Shown here: positions 31,406 through 38,020 of the stretch, in pieces
Position numbering within the stretch: position 1 is the stretch's first letter
Layout: each line of letters begins with the position of its first letter
NCBI GenBank assembly: GCA_913057975.1
Contig: CAJXOQ010000014.1
Location: 1 to 38,020, forward strand
Source: an uncultured Marinobacter sp.
Lineage (GTDB): Bacteria > Pseudomonadota > Gammaproteobacteria > Pseudomonadales > Oleiphilaceae
DNA length: 38,020 bases
Direction: 5' to 3'
Notes under the pieces: generated by a model
Databases searched by the model: none
What the model was told of the DNA's origin: nothing
Seen by the model: only the letters and a program-made list of their open reading frames with translations
Translations under genes and position numbers: made by a program

Positions 31406-32320
31406 ATGGAACAGGTAATACCGGGAGTTCGGGGTGCCGCCCCCGGCGCAGGGACTGCGACACTGGAATGGTGGCAACAGGAAGGTAAGTGGTTTTCCTA
31501 CGGCGGCCACGCTATCTTCAGCAGAATGGCGGGCCAGGGTGATCCCGTGGTACTGCTGCATGGATTTCCAACGGCCAGCTGGGACTGGAGCCGGCTGTGG
31601 CCAATGCTGGTGCAACATCACACCTTATTCACCCTCGACATGCTGGGCTTCGGTTTTTCCGATAAGCCGGCACTTTACGACTACAGCATCGAAGATCAGG
31701 CTGACATGTTCGAAGGTTGGATCGCTGGCCTGGGACTGAAGAGCGTTAGTCTGTTCGCCCACGATTATGGCTGCAGCGTGGCCCAGGAACTGCTGGCCAG
31801 GGATCAGGAAGGGCTTTTGCCTTTCACCATCGCCCGGGTCGGCTTTCTTAACGGGGCCCTGTTTCCGGAAGTTCACAGCCCGCTTTTGATCCAGAAACTC
31901 CTGGGCAGTCCTCTCGGTGGCCTGATCAGTCGCGGGCTCACCCGTCGTACCTTCGAACGCAACTTCCGGCGCCTGTTCGGCCCGGAAAACCCGCCGTCGC
32001 GGAAAGATATGGATGATTTCTGGTACCTGTTGACCTACAACAATGGCCGGGGAATTCTGCACAATCTGATCCATTTCATGGAAGAGCGCCGTTGCCACCG
32101 TAATCGCTGGGTGGGTGCCCTGCAGGAAGCAGAACAGCCAATGAGGCTGATCTCAGGAATTGCGGACCCGGTGTCCGGTTCCGCCATGGCGAGGCGTTAC
32201 CGGGAGTTGGTGCCGAACGCGGATGTGGTGAGTCTTCGCAATGTCGGTCACTATCCTCATTTTGAAACGGCCGGCGAGGTATATCGGGCGTGGCGGGACT
32301 TCTGCAAGCAGCAGGCGTAA
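31406..32320 (+). CDS. Alpha/beta hydrolase with Asp nucleophile (MEST-like)
   Basis: This 304-residue alpha/beta hydrolase has the oxyanion-hole motif LLHGFPTASWDWSRLWP, DMLGFGFSDKP, and a nucleophile elbow AHDYGCSVAQ in which the nucleophile is aspartate, as in epoxide hydrolases and haloalkane dehalogenases. The VGFLNGALFPEVHSPLL segment is characteristic of MEST-like proteins. The catalytic His lies in NVGHYPHFE, and SGIADPVSG holds an Asp. The substrate is unknown. The AGGAAACCGCA ribosome site supports ATG 31406. It is convergent with the membrane diguanylate cyclase, 11 bases apart. Confidence 0.85.
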   Translation: MEQVIPGVRGAAPGAGTATLEWWQQEGKWFSYGGHAIFSRMAGQGDPVVLLHGFPTASWDWSRLWPMLVQHHTLFTLDMLGFGFSDKPALYDYSIEDQADMFEGWIAGLGLKSVSLFAHDYGCSVAQELLARDQEGLLPFTIARVGFLNGALFPEVHSPLLIQKLLGSPLGGLISRGLTRRTFERNFRRLFGPENPPSRKDMDDFWYLLTYNNGRGILHNLIHFMEERRCHRNRWVGALQEAEQPMRLISGIADPVSGSAMARRYRELVPNADVVSLRNVGHYPHFETAGEVYRAWRDFCKQQA

Positions 32321-32331
32321 CCCTGCTGTGG

Positions 32332-33402
32332 TTACAGGTCGGTGGCCAACGTCGTGTGGTCAGCGTCCTCTGGTGAGCCTTCGTGCAGCCTTCGGGCGGC
32401 GCTGACCACTTGGTTGCGGCCTCTCGCTTTGGCTTCGTAAAGTGCCTGATCCGCGCGGTTCAACCAGACTGACCAGGTTTCACCCTTGCCCACTTCCGCC
32501 ACACTCGCGCTGGCCGTGATCTGTATGCCTTCCACGAATGGGCGTGCACTGATGCTCGTCAGCAATTCCCGTGCGACTTTGTCAGCATCCTTCTGGCGGG
32601 TTTCCGGTAGTACTAGCATGAATTCCTCCCCGCCAATACGGAACAGGCGGTCGCTCTCTCTCAGTCGCCTGCTGATCCGCTGTGTCAGCTCCTGCAAAAC
32701 CTTATCACCGGCCAGATGGCCCCAACGATCATTAATCATCTTGAAGTAATCCAGGTCCAGCAGTATGAGACTGGACACTCGTTCATATCGCTCACGCATC
32801 TGGATCTGTCCATTGAGGATGTCGGCCAATTGCGAACGATTGAAACAACCAGTCAGGGGATCGGTGGTGGCGAGGCGCGTCAGTTCGACCTGCAGACGGC
32901 CCACCAGCCAGGCGAAGATCATCACGAACAGGCAGGTCAGACCGAGGGAAAAGGTGATGCGCCAGAAATCCGCTTCCGGAAACTTGATAAACGACACGAC
33001 GGACATACTGACTAAAAACACGATATTACTGGCGGTGGCCTCCTTCAACGGAAGCAAGAAAAACAGCGCGGCGGCGGCCGGGTAAGCCCAGTAGAGCCCG
33101 GCGTGGCCATTGATCAGGGTGGAGTACACAGCGCAGACCACCGCCAATGTTGGGAACAGGCGCCCCTGGAGAAAATAGATGCCGCGGAACCGAAGGAACG
33201 CAATAACGGCCACTGCGTTCAGGCAAAACAGAACCAGAAGTAATGCCAACAAAACATTGCCCTTTTGCCATTGCACCATCACTAATGGAGCGACGGCAAT
33301 AAAAGCCCAGAAATGCAGGTGATAAACGATCTGACGCTTGAAACCGAGTACTGCGAGGGTGGGGTTGGTGGCCAGGTTGTCTGTAGTGGCAAGAGGATTC
33401 AC
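32332..33402 (-). CDS. Membrane diguanylate cyclase
   Basis: This 356-residue protein has about six N-terminal transmembrane helices (residues 25-180) and a C-terminal GGDEF domain (about 185-345). LATTDPLTGCFNRSQL and the catalytic RIGGEEFMLVL are intact, and RESD five residues before GGEEF is an inhibitory I-site. It should make c-di-GMP and be product-inhibited. A GTG at 33435 is possible, but GTG 33402 behind CGGGAG is the better start. The membrane part resembles no sensor family that can be named by eye. Confidence 0.88.
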   Translation of the reverse strand: MNPLATTDNLATNPTLAVLGFKRQIVYHLHFWAFIAVAPLVMVQWQKGNVLLALLLVLFCLNAVAVIAFLRFRGIYFLQGRLFPTLAVVCAVYSTLINGHAGLYWAYPAAAALFFLLPLKEATASNIVFLVSMSVVSFIKFPEADFWRITFSLGLTCLFVMIFAWLVGRLQVELTRLATTDPLTGCFNRSQLADILNGQIQMRERYERVSSLILLDLDYFKMINDRWGHLAGDKVLQELTQRISRRLRESDRLFRIGGEEFMLVLPETRQKDADKVARELLTSISARPFVEGIQITASASVAEVGKGETWSVWLNRADQALYEAKARGRNQVVSAARRLHEGSPEDADHTTLATDL

Positions 33403-33577
33403 AGCATACTCCCGCTGTTTGTGGTGGGCCCGCACTCCTTGATCCAGGCTTTTTCAAAGTCTAGCACGACCTTCGCGGGAAGGTAGTTGGTTTTACACCT
33501 TTCAATGGGCGAGAATCGCGCTCTGGCTGCCGGGAGTCCAGTTCGCTAAACTGGCGGGCTCGGAACAAGGAGCCGTT

Positions 33578-34672
33578 ATGAGCGCAGTACACACCCGTTC
33601 TCCCGCATTGACCATACGCGCCGGCCGCCGTGCTTTTGAGCGGTTGCGGGAGCAACCGTTCGCGGCGGGCGACGTGCACGTCATCCCGGGCGCGGCGGGT
33701 GGCCCCAAGGCGTTGGGTATTTCCGGCCTGGATAAAGCCATCTTTGGGGACTTTCTGCCCAGGGCGCCACAAGAGCGCTCGCTGATTGGCTCTTCCATTG
33801 GCAGTTGGCGATTTGCAGCGGTGGCCTCGACGGATGACCCCAAGGCGCAGCTGGCCCGGCTGGCGGACCTCTACACATCCCAGCGCTTCTCCAAAGGCGT
33901 CAGCATGGCGGAAGTCAGCCGCAAGAGTGTGTTGTTTCTGGAAGAACTACTGGGGGGCCATGAGAACCATATTCTCAATCATCCCTGGTACCGCCTGAAC
34001 GTTGTTGTGGTTCGCAGCCGCGGCATGCTGGAGCACGATACCAGGGGGCGCCTCAGCCTGGGCCTGATGAATGCCATCAGTGCCAACATGGTCAGCCGCC
34101 GACATCTGGGCCGGTTCATGGAGCGGGGCATCATCCATGATGCGCGAGTGAAAGCGCCCCTGGCCAAACTGGTGGATTTCCCCAGCCATGAAGTGCCGTT
34201 GAGCCGCGATAATCTGATGCCAGCGCTACTCGCGTCTGCGTCCATACCCATGGTGATGTCCGGCGTCCGTAACATTCCTGGCGCCCCTGATGGGTTATAT
34301 CGGGATGGCGGCCTGCTGGATTACCATCTTGACCTGCCGTACCAACAGCCTGGGGTGATCCTCTATCCCCACTTCACAGATAAGGTGGTTCCAGGCTGGT
34401 TCGACAAAACCCTGCCCTGGCGCCGAGGCGATGCCACTCGACTGCAGGATGTGCTGTTGGTGTCACCCTCCCCGGAATACCTGGAATCCCTGCCAGACCG
34501 GAAACTGCCGGACCGGAAGGACTTCGAGCGCTACATCGGAAACGACGCTGGCCGCGAGCGGGCCTGGCGCAAGGCGATTGCCGAAAGTGAACGATTGGGC
34601 GATGAGTTTATGGAATTGGTGGAATCCGGCCGTCTGAAGGACGTCATGCGGCCTCTGGATGGGAAGCGCTGA
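33578..34672 (+). CDS. Patatin-like phospholipase
   Basis: This 364-residue lipid acyl hydrolase of the patatin family uses a Ser-Asp dyad. The oxyanion hole is GAAGGPKALG, the nucleophile elbow is IGSSIGSWR (GxSxG), and the Asp is in YRDGGLLDYH (DGG). No signal peptide or membrane helix is visible, so it is probably cytosolic or membrane-peripheral. It has its own promoter region (33403-33577), divergent from the diguanylate cyclase. The lipid substrate is unknown. Confidence 0.85.
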   Translation: MSAVHTRSPALTIRAGRRAFERLREQPFAAGDVHVIPGAAGGPKALGISGLDKAIFGDFLPRAPQERSLIGSSIGSWRFAAVASTDDPKAQLARLADLYTSQRFSKGVSMAEVSRKSVLFLEELLGGHENHILNHPWYRLNVVVVRSRGMLEHDTRGRLSLGLMNAISANMVSRRHLGRFMERGIIHDARVKAPLAKLVDFPSHEVPLSRDNLMPALLASASIPMVMSGVRNIPGAPDGLYRDGGLLDYHLDLPYQQPGVILYPHFTDKVVPGWFDKTLPWRRGDATRLQDVLLVSPSPEYLESLPDRKLPDRKDFERYIGNDAGRERAWRKAIAESERLGDEFMELVESGRLKDVMRPLDGKR

Positions 34673-34741
34673 GCGCGGGCAATAAGCTCCGCTTTGACTA
34701 TACTGCCCTTGAATACAAAAGAATAAAGCGGGGGCTGACCA

Positions 34742-34999
34742 ATGACTGATGAGAAGCCGGAAATTCCCAGAACCACGCCGTGTTCAGTGCTGGTCGAGGG
34801 CGGCAAGAATTACTTCTGGTGCGCCTGTGGCCGCAGTAACAGCCAGCCATTCTGCGACGGCTCCCACAAGGGAACAGGATTTACGCCGGTTAAATACACG
34901 GCCGAAAAGAAAGAATGGGTGTGGTTCTGCGGCTGCAAGCACACTGGCAACCCGCCGTTGTGCGATGGCACCCACAAAACCCTGGATCAGGGTGCCTGA
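34742..34999 (+). CDS. Double-CDGSH iron-sulfur protein
   Basis: This 85-residue protein has two CDGSH-type motifs: CACGRSNSQPFCDGSH (about 27-42) and CGCKHTGNPPLCDGTH (about 60-75), each with three Cys and one His to hold a 2Fe-2S cluster. Tandem motifs place it with the MiNT/MitoNEET-related class 3 proteins, thought to take part in redox or iron-sulfur handling. A GGGGG site precedes ATG 34742. The end overlaps the opposite-strand PAS gene by 13 bases. No partner gene is evident. Confidence 0.92.
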   Translation: MTDEKPEIPRTTPCSVLVEGGKNYFWCACGRSNSQPFCDGSHKGTGFTPVKYTAEKKEWVWFCGCKHTGNPPLCDGTHKTLDQGA

Positions 35000-36033
35000 A
35001 TACCGGGCTGGAGGCTTAGCCGATAACCGCTGAAACCGTGTAGCGTGTCCTGCAGCGCCAGTACTCTTAGCGTAACAGAGACCTGGCGATCGTCGGCATC
35101 CAACAGCTTCAGGTCGATACGCTGTATTTGTCGCTCCTGGCGGGACGCCTGCAGGGTTCTGAGGAAGTTTTCCACGTAGGCCGGGTCGACCAATTGCTCA
35201 AATGGGGTACCTGCCAGGTCCGCCGGTGCCCTCTTCAGAAGGTCCACCACCTGGGGTGAAATGTATCCGGTCAGTGCCTTTTCATCCAGCTCACAGATCG
35301 TTGCGCCGGAAAGGGCGACCAGGTCCCGGCTGCGTTGTTCGCTGTCATTTAATGCCTGCCGCAGGATCGATTTTTCAACCTGCATGTTGTTCAGTTGTTG
35401 TTCATACCCGTGGGATACTTTTTCGACGTTGCGGTAGTGGCTTTGCCAGCGGCGGATGCGCAGGCACAGGAAAACCACCACCACCGTCGCCAGCACCGTG
35501 ATCACCAGCCCTGCGAGCCAGATAAAACGGAACGAGCGGTGGGCAGGTTGCGCCAGGAATCCGGAATCCGGCAGTGTGGTTACCAGCCAGCGATACTCTC
35601 CAATTGCGACTTCAGAGCGCAATGACTTGGAACGGTCCGGACTTTCCGCGCGGGTAGCCTGGAACAGCGGGGTTTTGGTATGTCTATCCAGAGTATCCAC
35701 GCGTAAATTGAGCGTGCCGGGCACCGAACCCTTGAATACGGTTGTGAGCCAAAGCTCAGCCGGGGTAGTGTGGTTGATGGTCCTGGTTGGCGAAACGCCG
35801 TCTGTGTAGAGCGGTGGAAGCTCGTCGTACCCACGTAAGCGGGCGACGAGTGTGTTGTGCTGCTTGCGGTATACCTGCTCGGCGAGTGAACGCGATTGCT
35901 CTTCGAGCGCCTGCGCCGTCAGGCCGGTAACAACAAGGCCGGCGAACAATACCAGCAGGGGCGCCCACAGGTGTGGCAACGCAATAACGTGTCCTGTCCC
36001 TGTCAATCGGGGGCTTTCCATAGGTTGATCCAT
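34987..36033 (-). CDS. PAS-domain membrane protein without output domain
   Basis: This 348-residue protein has two transmembrane helices (about 23-42 and 170-192) around a periplasmic sensor-like region, a short coiled-coil-like stretch (about 205-235) and a C-terminal PAS domain (about 235-345). The protein ends with the PAS; there is no GGDEF, EAL, kinase or receiver domain. The frame continues up to 36174, but ATG 36033 (or 36021) is a more sensible start. It may be a truncated diguanylate cyclase-type sensor or an adaptor. Confidence 0.75.
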   Translation of the reverse strand: MDQPMESPRLTGTGHVIALPHLWAPLLVLFAGLVVTGLTAQALEEQSRSLAEQVYRKQHNTLVARLRGYDELPPLYTDGVSPTRTINHTTPAELWLTTVFKGSVPGTLNLRVDTLDRHTKTPLFQATRAESPDRSKSLRSEVAIGEYRWLVTTLPDSGFLAQPAHRSFRFIWLAGLVITVLATVVVVFLCLRIRRWQSHYRNVEKVSHGYEQQLNNMQVEKSILRQALNDSEQRSRDLVALSGATICELDEKALTGYISPQVVDLLKRAPADLAGTPFEQLVDPAYVENFLRTLQASRQERQIQRIDLKLLDADDRQVSVTLRVLALQDTLHGFSGYRLSLQPGIQAP

Positions 36034-36124
36034 AACCGGTGGCGAACGTGTGGGGGACTTCCTGTTCCTATACTTTAGACCACTGCTCGCGCCCTGAAAA
36101 ACTTTACTCCGGAATCCTCTAATG

Positions 36125-36937
36125 TCATCTCTGGAGCTGCCGTGCCGAACCGTACACCAGCAGGAATACGGCAAAACCCGTCACCACCACCGAGGGGCCG
36201 GCCGGTGTATCCAGGTGCCAGGACATCGTAAGCCCACCACTGACGGCGATAAAACCGAACAGCATGGCCAGGACCACCATATGTTCGGGGTTGCCGGCCA
36301 ATCGTCTGGCGGTGGCAGCCGGAATGATCAGTAATGCGGTGATCAGCAGGACCCCGACAATCTTCATGGCCACTGCTATCACGATGGAAAACATCAGCAT
36401 CAGCACCAGCCGCAGACGTTCAACCGGTATGCCCTCAACCCGCGCCAGTTCCTCGTGAATGGTGCTCATCAGCAGACCGCGCCAGAGCACAGTCAATAAC
36501 GCCAGAATCAGGATGGCACCGCCGTATATCCACAACAGGTCGTTTCGGCTCATGGCCAGCAGGTCCCCAAACAACAGGCCCGTCAGATCCACTCGAATGT
36601 CGGGCATGAAGCTAAGTGTGACCAGGCCGATGGCCAGGGCACTATGGGCGAGGATGCCCAGCAGGGTATCGGTGGCCAGAGTCTTGCTGCGAGAGAACAG
36701 CACCAGGGCAATCGCCAGGACCACGCAGGTCACGATAACCCCCACATTCAGCGGAACACTGATCAAAAAACTCAGGGCAATGCCCAGCAATGCCGAGTGC
36801 GCCAGAGTGTCGCCGAAATAGGCCATCCGCCGCCACACCACGAAGCAGCCCAGCGGACCGGCGATCAGGGCGACACCGAGACCGCCAATCAGCGCCCGCC
36901 AGAAAAAGTCGCCGAGCACGGCATCAATGATGGGCAT
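36125..36937 (-). CDS. znuB: Zinc ABC transporter permease
   Basis: This 270-residue inner-membrane permease moves zinc with ZnuC. It has about eight helices and the metal-ABC-permease pattern: CFVVWRRMAYFGDTLAHSALLG near the N-terminus, LVTLSFMPDIRVDLTGLLFG, EGIPVERLRLVLMLMFS and IPAATARRLAGNPEHM. ATG 36937 behind GCGGAGTG is the start and overlaps znuC by 14 bases, indicating translational coupling. An upstream in-frame extension to 37111 is the shadow of the His-rich znuC end. Confidence 0.93.
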   Translation of the reverse strand: MPIIDAVLGDFFWRALIGGLGVALIAGPLGCFVVWRRMAYFGDTLAHSALLGIALSFLISVPLNVGVIVTCVVLAIALVLFSRSKTLATDTLLGILAHSALAIGLVTLSFMPDIRVDLTGLLFGDLLAMSRNDLLWIYGGAILILALLTVLWRGLLMSTIHEELARVEGIPVERLRLVLMLMFSIVIAVAMKIVGVLLITALLIIPAATARRLAGNPEHMVVLAMLFGFIAVSGGLTMSWHLDTPAGPSVVVTGFAVFLLVYGSARQLQR

Positions 36938-37700
36938 GGGAGCACTCCGCGTGGTCGTCGTGGTCAGCGGACACCACATCGCCATGAAGGTCGTGGCTGT
37001 GGTTGTGGTGGTGATGGTATACCGCGAGGCTTTCTGCCACCGGACGACCGAAGGTTTCGATAAAGGCGGGATCGTGGGAGATATCCGCCGGATACCCGCT
37101 GCAGCAGACATGCTGGTTCAGGCAGATAACCTTGTCAGTGGCAGCCATGACCAGGTGCAGATCATGGGAGATCATGATCACGCCGCAGTTCAGTTCGTCC
37201 CGCAGGCTACGGATCAGCTCATAGAGCGAGGCCTGGCCATTGATGTCCACGCCCTGGGCCGGTTCGTCCAGAACCAGTAGATCTGGCCTGCGAGCCAGCG
37301 CCCTCGCGAGCAGCAATCGCTGCTTTTCGCCACCGGACAATCGATGAACCGAGGCGTCGAGCAAATGTTCCACACCGGTCTTGGTCAGCGCTTCAACGCA
37401 CTCCTGTTGTGATCGGCCACTGAGCAGCATGAACCGCTTTACGCTGAGTGGCAGTGTTGTCTCCAGTGTCAGGTGCTGGGGCACGTAACCGATGGTGAGC
37501 CTGGGGGCGATGGTCAGGGTGCCGTCCGAAACTGGCTGGATGCCCAGTATCGCCTTGATCAGTGTGGTCTTTCCGGCGCCATTGGGGCCGATAATGGTGA
37601 TGATATCCCCGCGCTGAACCCGTAGGTCTACATGGTCCACCACGGGACGGTCATCGAAATTGACGGTTAGTTGGTGTAGCTCTACCAAGGCATCAGTCAT
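36924..37700 (-). CDS. znuC: Zinc ABC transporter ATPase with His-rich tail
   Basis: This 258-residue ATPase energises zinc import. Walker A is GPNGAGKTTLIK, the Q-loop is near YVPQHL, the signature is LSGGEKQRLLLARAL, Walker B is LLVLDEPAQGVD and the switch His is in ISHDLH. After residue 225 it carries a long tail with about 15 histidines (HHHHNHSHD and later ECSHAHH), typical of zinc-binding metallochaperone-like extensions. It overlaps both zur (8 bases) and znuB (14 bases). Confidence 0.95.
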   Translation of the reverse strand: MTDALVELHQLTVNFDDRPVVDHVDLRVQRGDIITIIGPNGAGKTTLIKAILGIQPVSDGTLTIAPRLTIGYVPQHLTLETTLPLSVKRFMLLSGRSQQECVEALTKTGVEHLLDASVHRLSGGEKQRLLLARALARRPDLLVLDEPAQGVDINGQASLYELIRSLRDELNCGVIMISHDLHLVMAATDKVICLNQHVCCSGYPADISHDPAFIETFGRPVAESLAVYHHHHNHSHDLHGDVVSADHDDHAECSHAHH

Positions 37701-37972
37701 GGGCAGTGTCCGATGCGCAGCCGGGGCAAGTGCCGGATACCTCGATGGTCATATTGTCCGGCTGGAAAGCCTCGTCCGCCGCAGCGTTCTTGACGGCATC
37801 GGACACGCCGGGCGCCGTCAGTTCCAGCACGTTGCCGCAACAACGGCAGATCAGGAACAACCCATGGTGGTTTTTATCCGTGTGAGTGCAGCCGACGAAT
37901 GCGTTCAGTGACGCAATCCGGTGAACAAGGCCATGCTGCTGTAGAAAATCCAGTGCGCGGTACACCGTGGGG
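37693..37972 (-). CDS. zur: Zinc uptake regulator Zur (Fur family), 5' end missing
   Basis: The last 92 or so codons of a Fur-family repressor remain: PTVYRALDFLQQHGLVHRIA (end of the winged helix), then HTDKNHHGLFLICRCCGNVL with metal-binding His/Cys residues, and SGTCPGCASDTAHD with the second structural zinc pair. Fusion with znuC and znuB identifies it as Zur. The reading frame appears to begin MGSEMCIRDS further right, but those residues are translated adapter, a known Nextera artefact; real coding ends at the adapter boundary. The usual divergent znuA gene would lie off the contig. Confidence 0.9.
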
Positions 37973-38020
37973 CTGTCTCTTATACACATCTCCGAGCCCA
38001 CGAGACGGACTCCTATCTCG
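37973..38020. other. Nextera P7 adapter plus index, reverse complement (artefact)
   Basis: This is the mirror image of the first 49 bases: the mosaic end CTGTCTCTTATACACATCT (37973-37991), then CCGAGCCCACGAGAC, the index GGACTCCT and the end of the P7 primer. It truncates zur and adds false codons to it. Confidence 0.98.

Noticed and set aside
36938..37111. Thr-rich N-terminal extension of ZnuB
   Set aside because: It is the out-of-frame reading of the His-rich znuC tail. A good start with ribosome site exists at 36937.
1..38020. CRISPR array, tRNA or rRNA genes
   Set aside because: No regularly spaced repeats, cas genes, tRNA cloverleaf with CCA-end context or rRNA sequence was seen.

Overview
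The window is one bacterial contig of about 38 kb. Its first 49 and last 48 bases are Illumina Nextera P7 adapter, not genome, so real DNA runs from about 50 to 37972. Gene families, GC-rich codon use and gene order suggest a marine gammaproteobacterium, most like Marinobacter. That assignment is inference; there is no rRNA or tRNA here.

Region 1 (50-5334) is tyrosine/homogentisate catabolism. A cut-off LysR regulator diverges from hpd. Facing hpd is an hmgA-fahA-maiA operon read leftwards, and a divergent MarR regulator starts on the far side of hmgA. Together these genes take 4-hydroxyphenylpyruvate to fumarate and acetoacetate. The hmgA-marR gap holds two related AT-rich candidate operators.

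Region 2 (about 5340-11460) looks like an inserted catabolic cassette: an IclR regulator, a self-sufficient CYP116B-type P450 fused to its reductase, and a complete DctP-DctQ-DctM TRAP transporter. A 25-bp palindrome between iclR and the P450 is the probable IclR operator. Nine bases after dctM lies a stranded fragment of an alpha/beta hydrolase gene, which marks a recombination junction.

Region 3 (11700-17065) carries a haloacid-dehalogenase-like HAD enzyme, a PHA-synthase-like hydrolase, a YihG-like acyltransferase, a small acidic protein and RNase II.

Region 4 (17141-26387) mixes c-di-GMP enzymes with a copper-efflux operon. The c-di-GMP part is a dCache-HAMP-GGDEF protein, a CHASE-GGDEF-EAL protein and an HD-GYP protein. 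The copper operon is merR-copA-39-aa His-tailed microprotein-DUF411. The MerR protein has lost about 19 residues from the heart of its DNA-binding domain. A long-arm hairpin repeat upstream of merR matches another copy at 12.4 kb.

Region 5 (26480-31211) has a CoA-binding protein, then a tight cluster of a metallo-beta-lactamase-fold enzyme, an uncharacterised repeat protein ending in an ion-channel-like membrane module, and folK. This converges on and overlaps a folE-folM pair, making a pterin-centred locus.

Region 6 (31406-37972) carries a MEST-like alpha/beta hydrolase, a membrane diguanylate cyclase, a patatin-like phospholipase, a double-CDGSH iron-sulfur protein, a PAS membrane protein without an output domain, and the zinc uptake operon zur-znuC-znuB, with zur cut by the contig end.

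Most worth follow-up: the hairpin repeat family with covarying arms, the MBL/channel/pterin cluster, the P450-TRAP cassette with its junction scar, and the copper operon with a crippled regulator and an unannotated microprotein. No gap between genes exceeds 300 bases. All statements come from reading the sequence; no database search was run.
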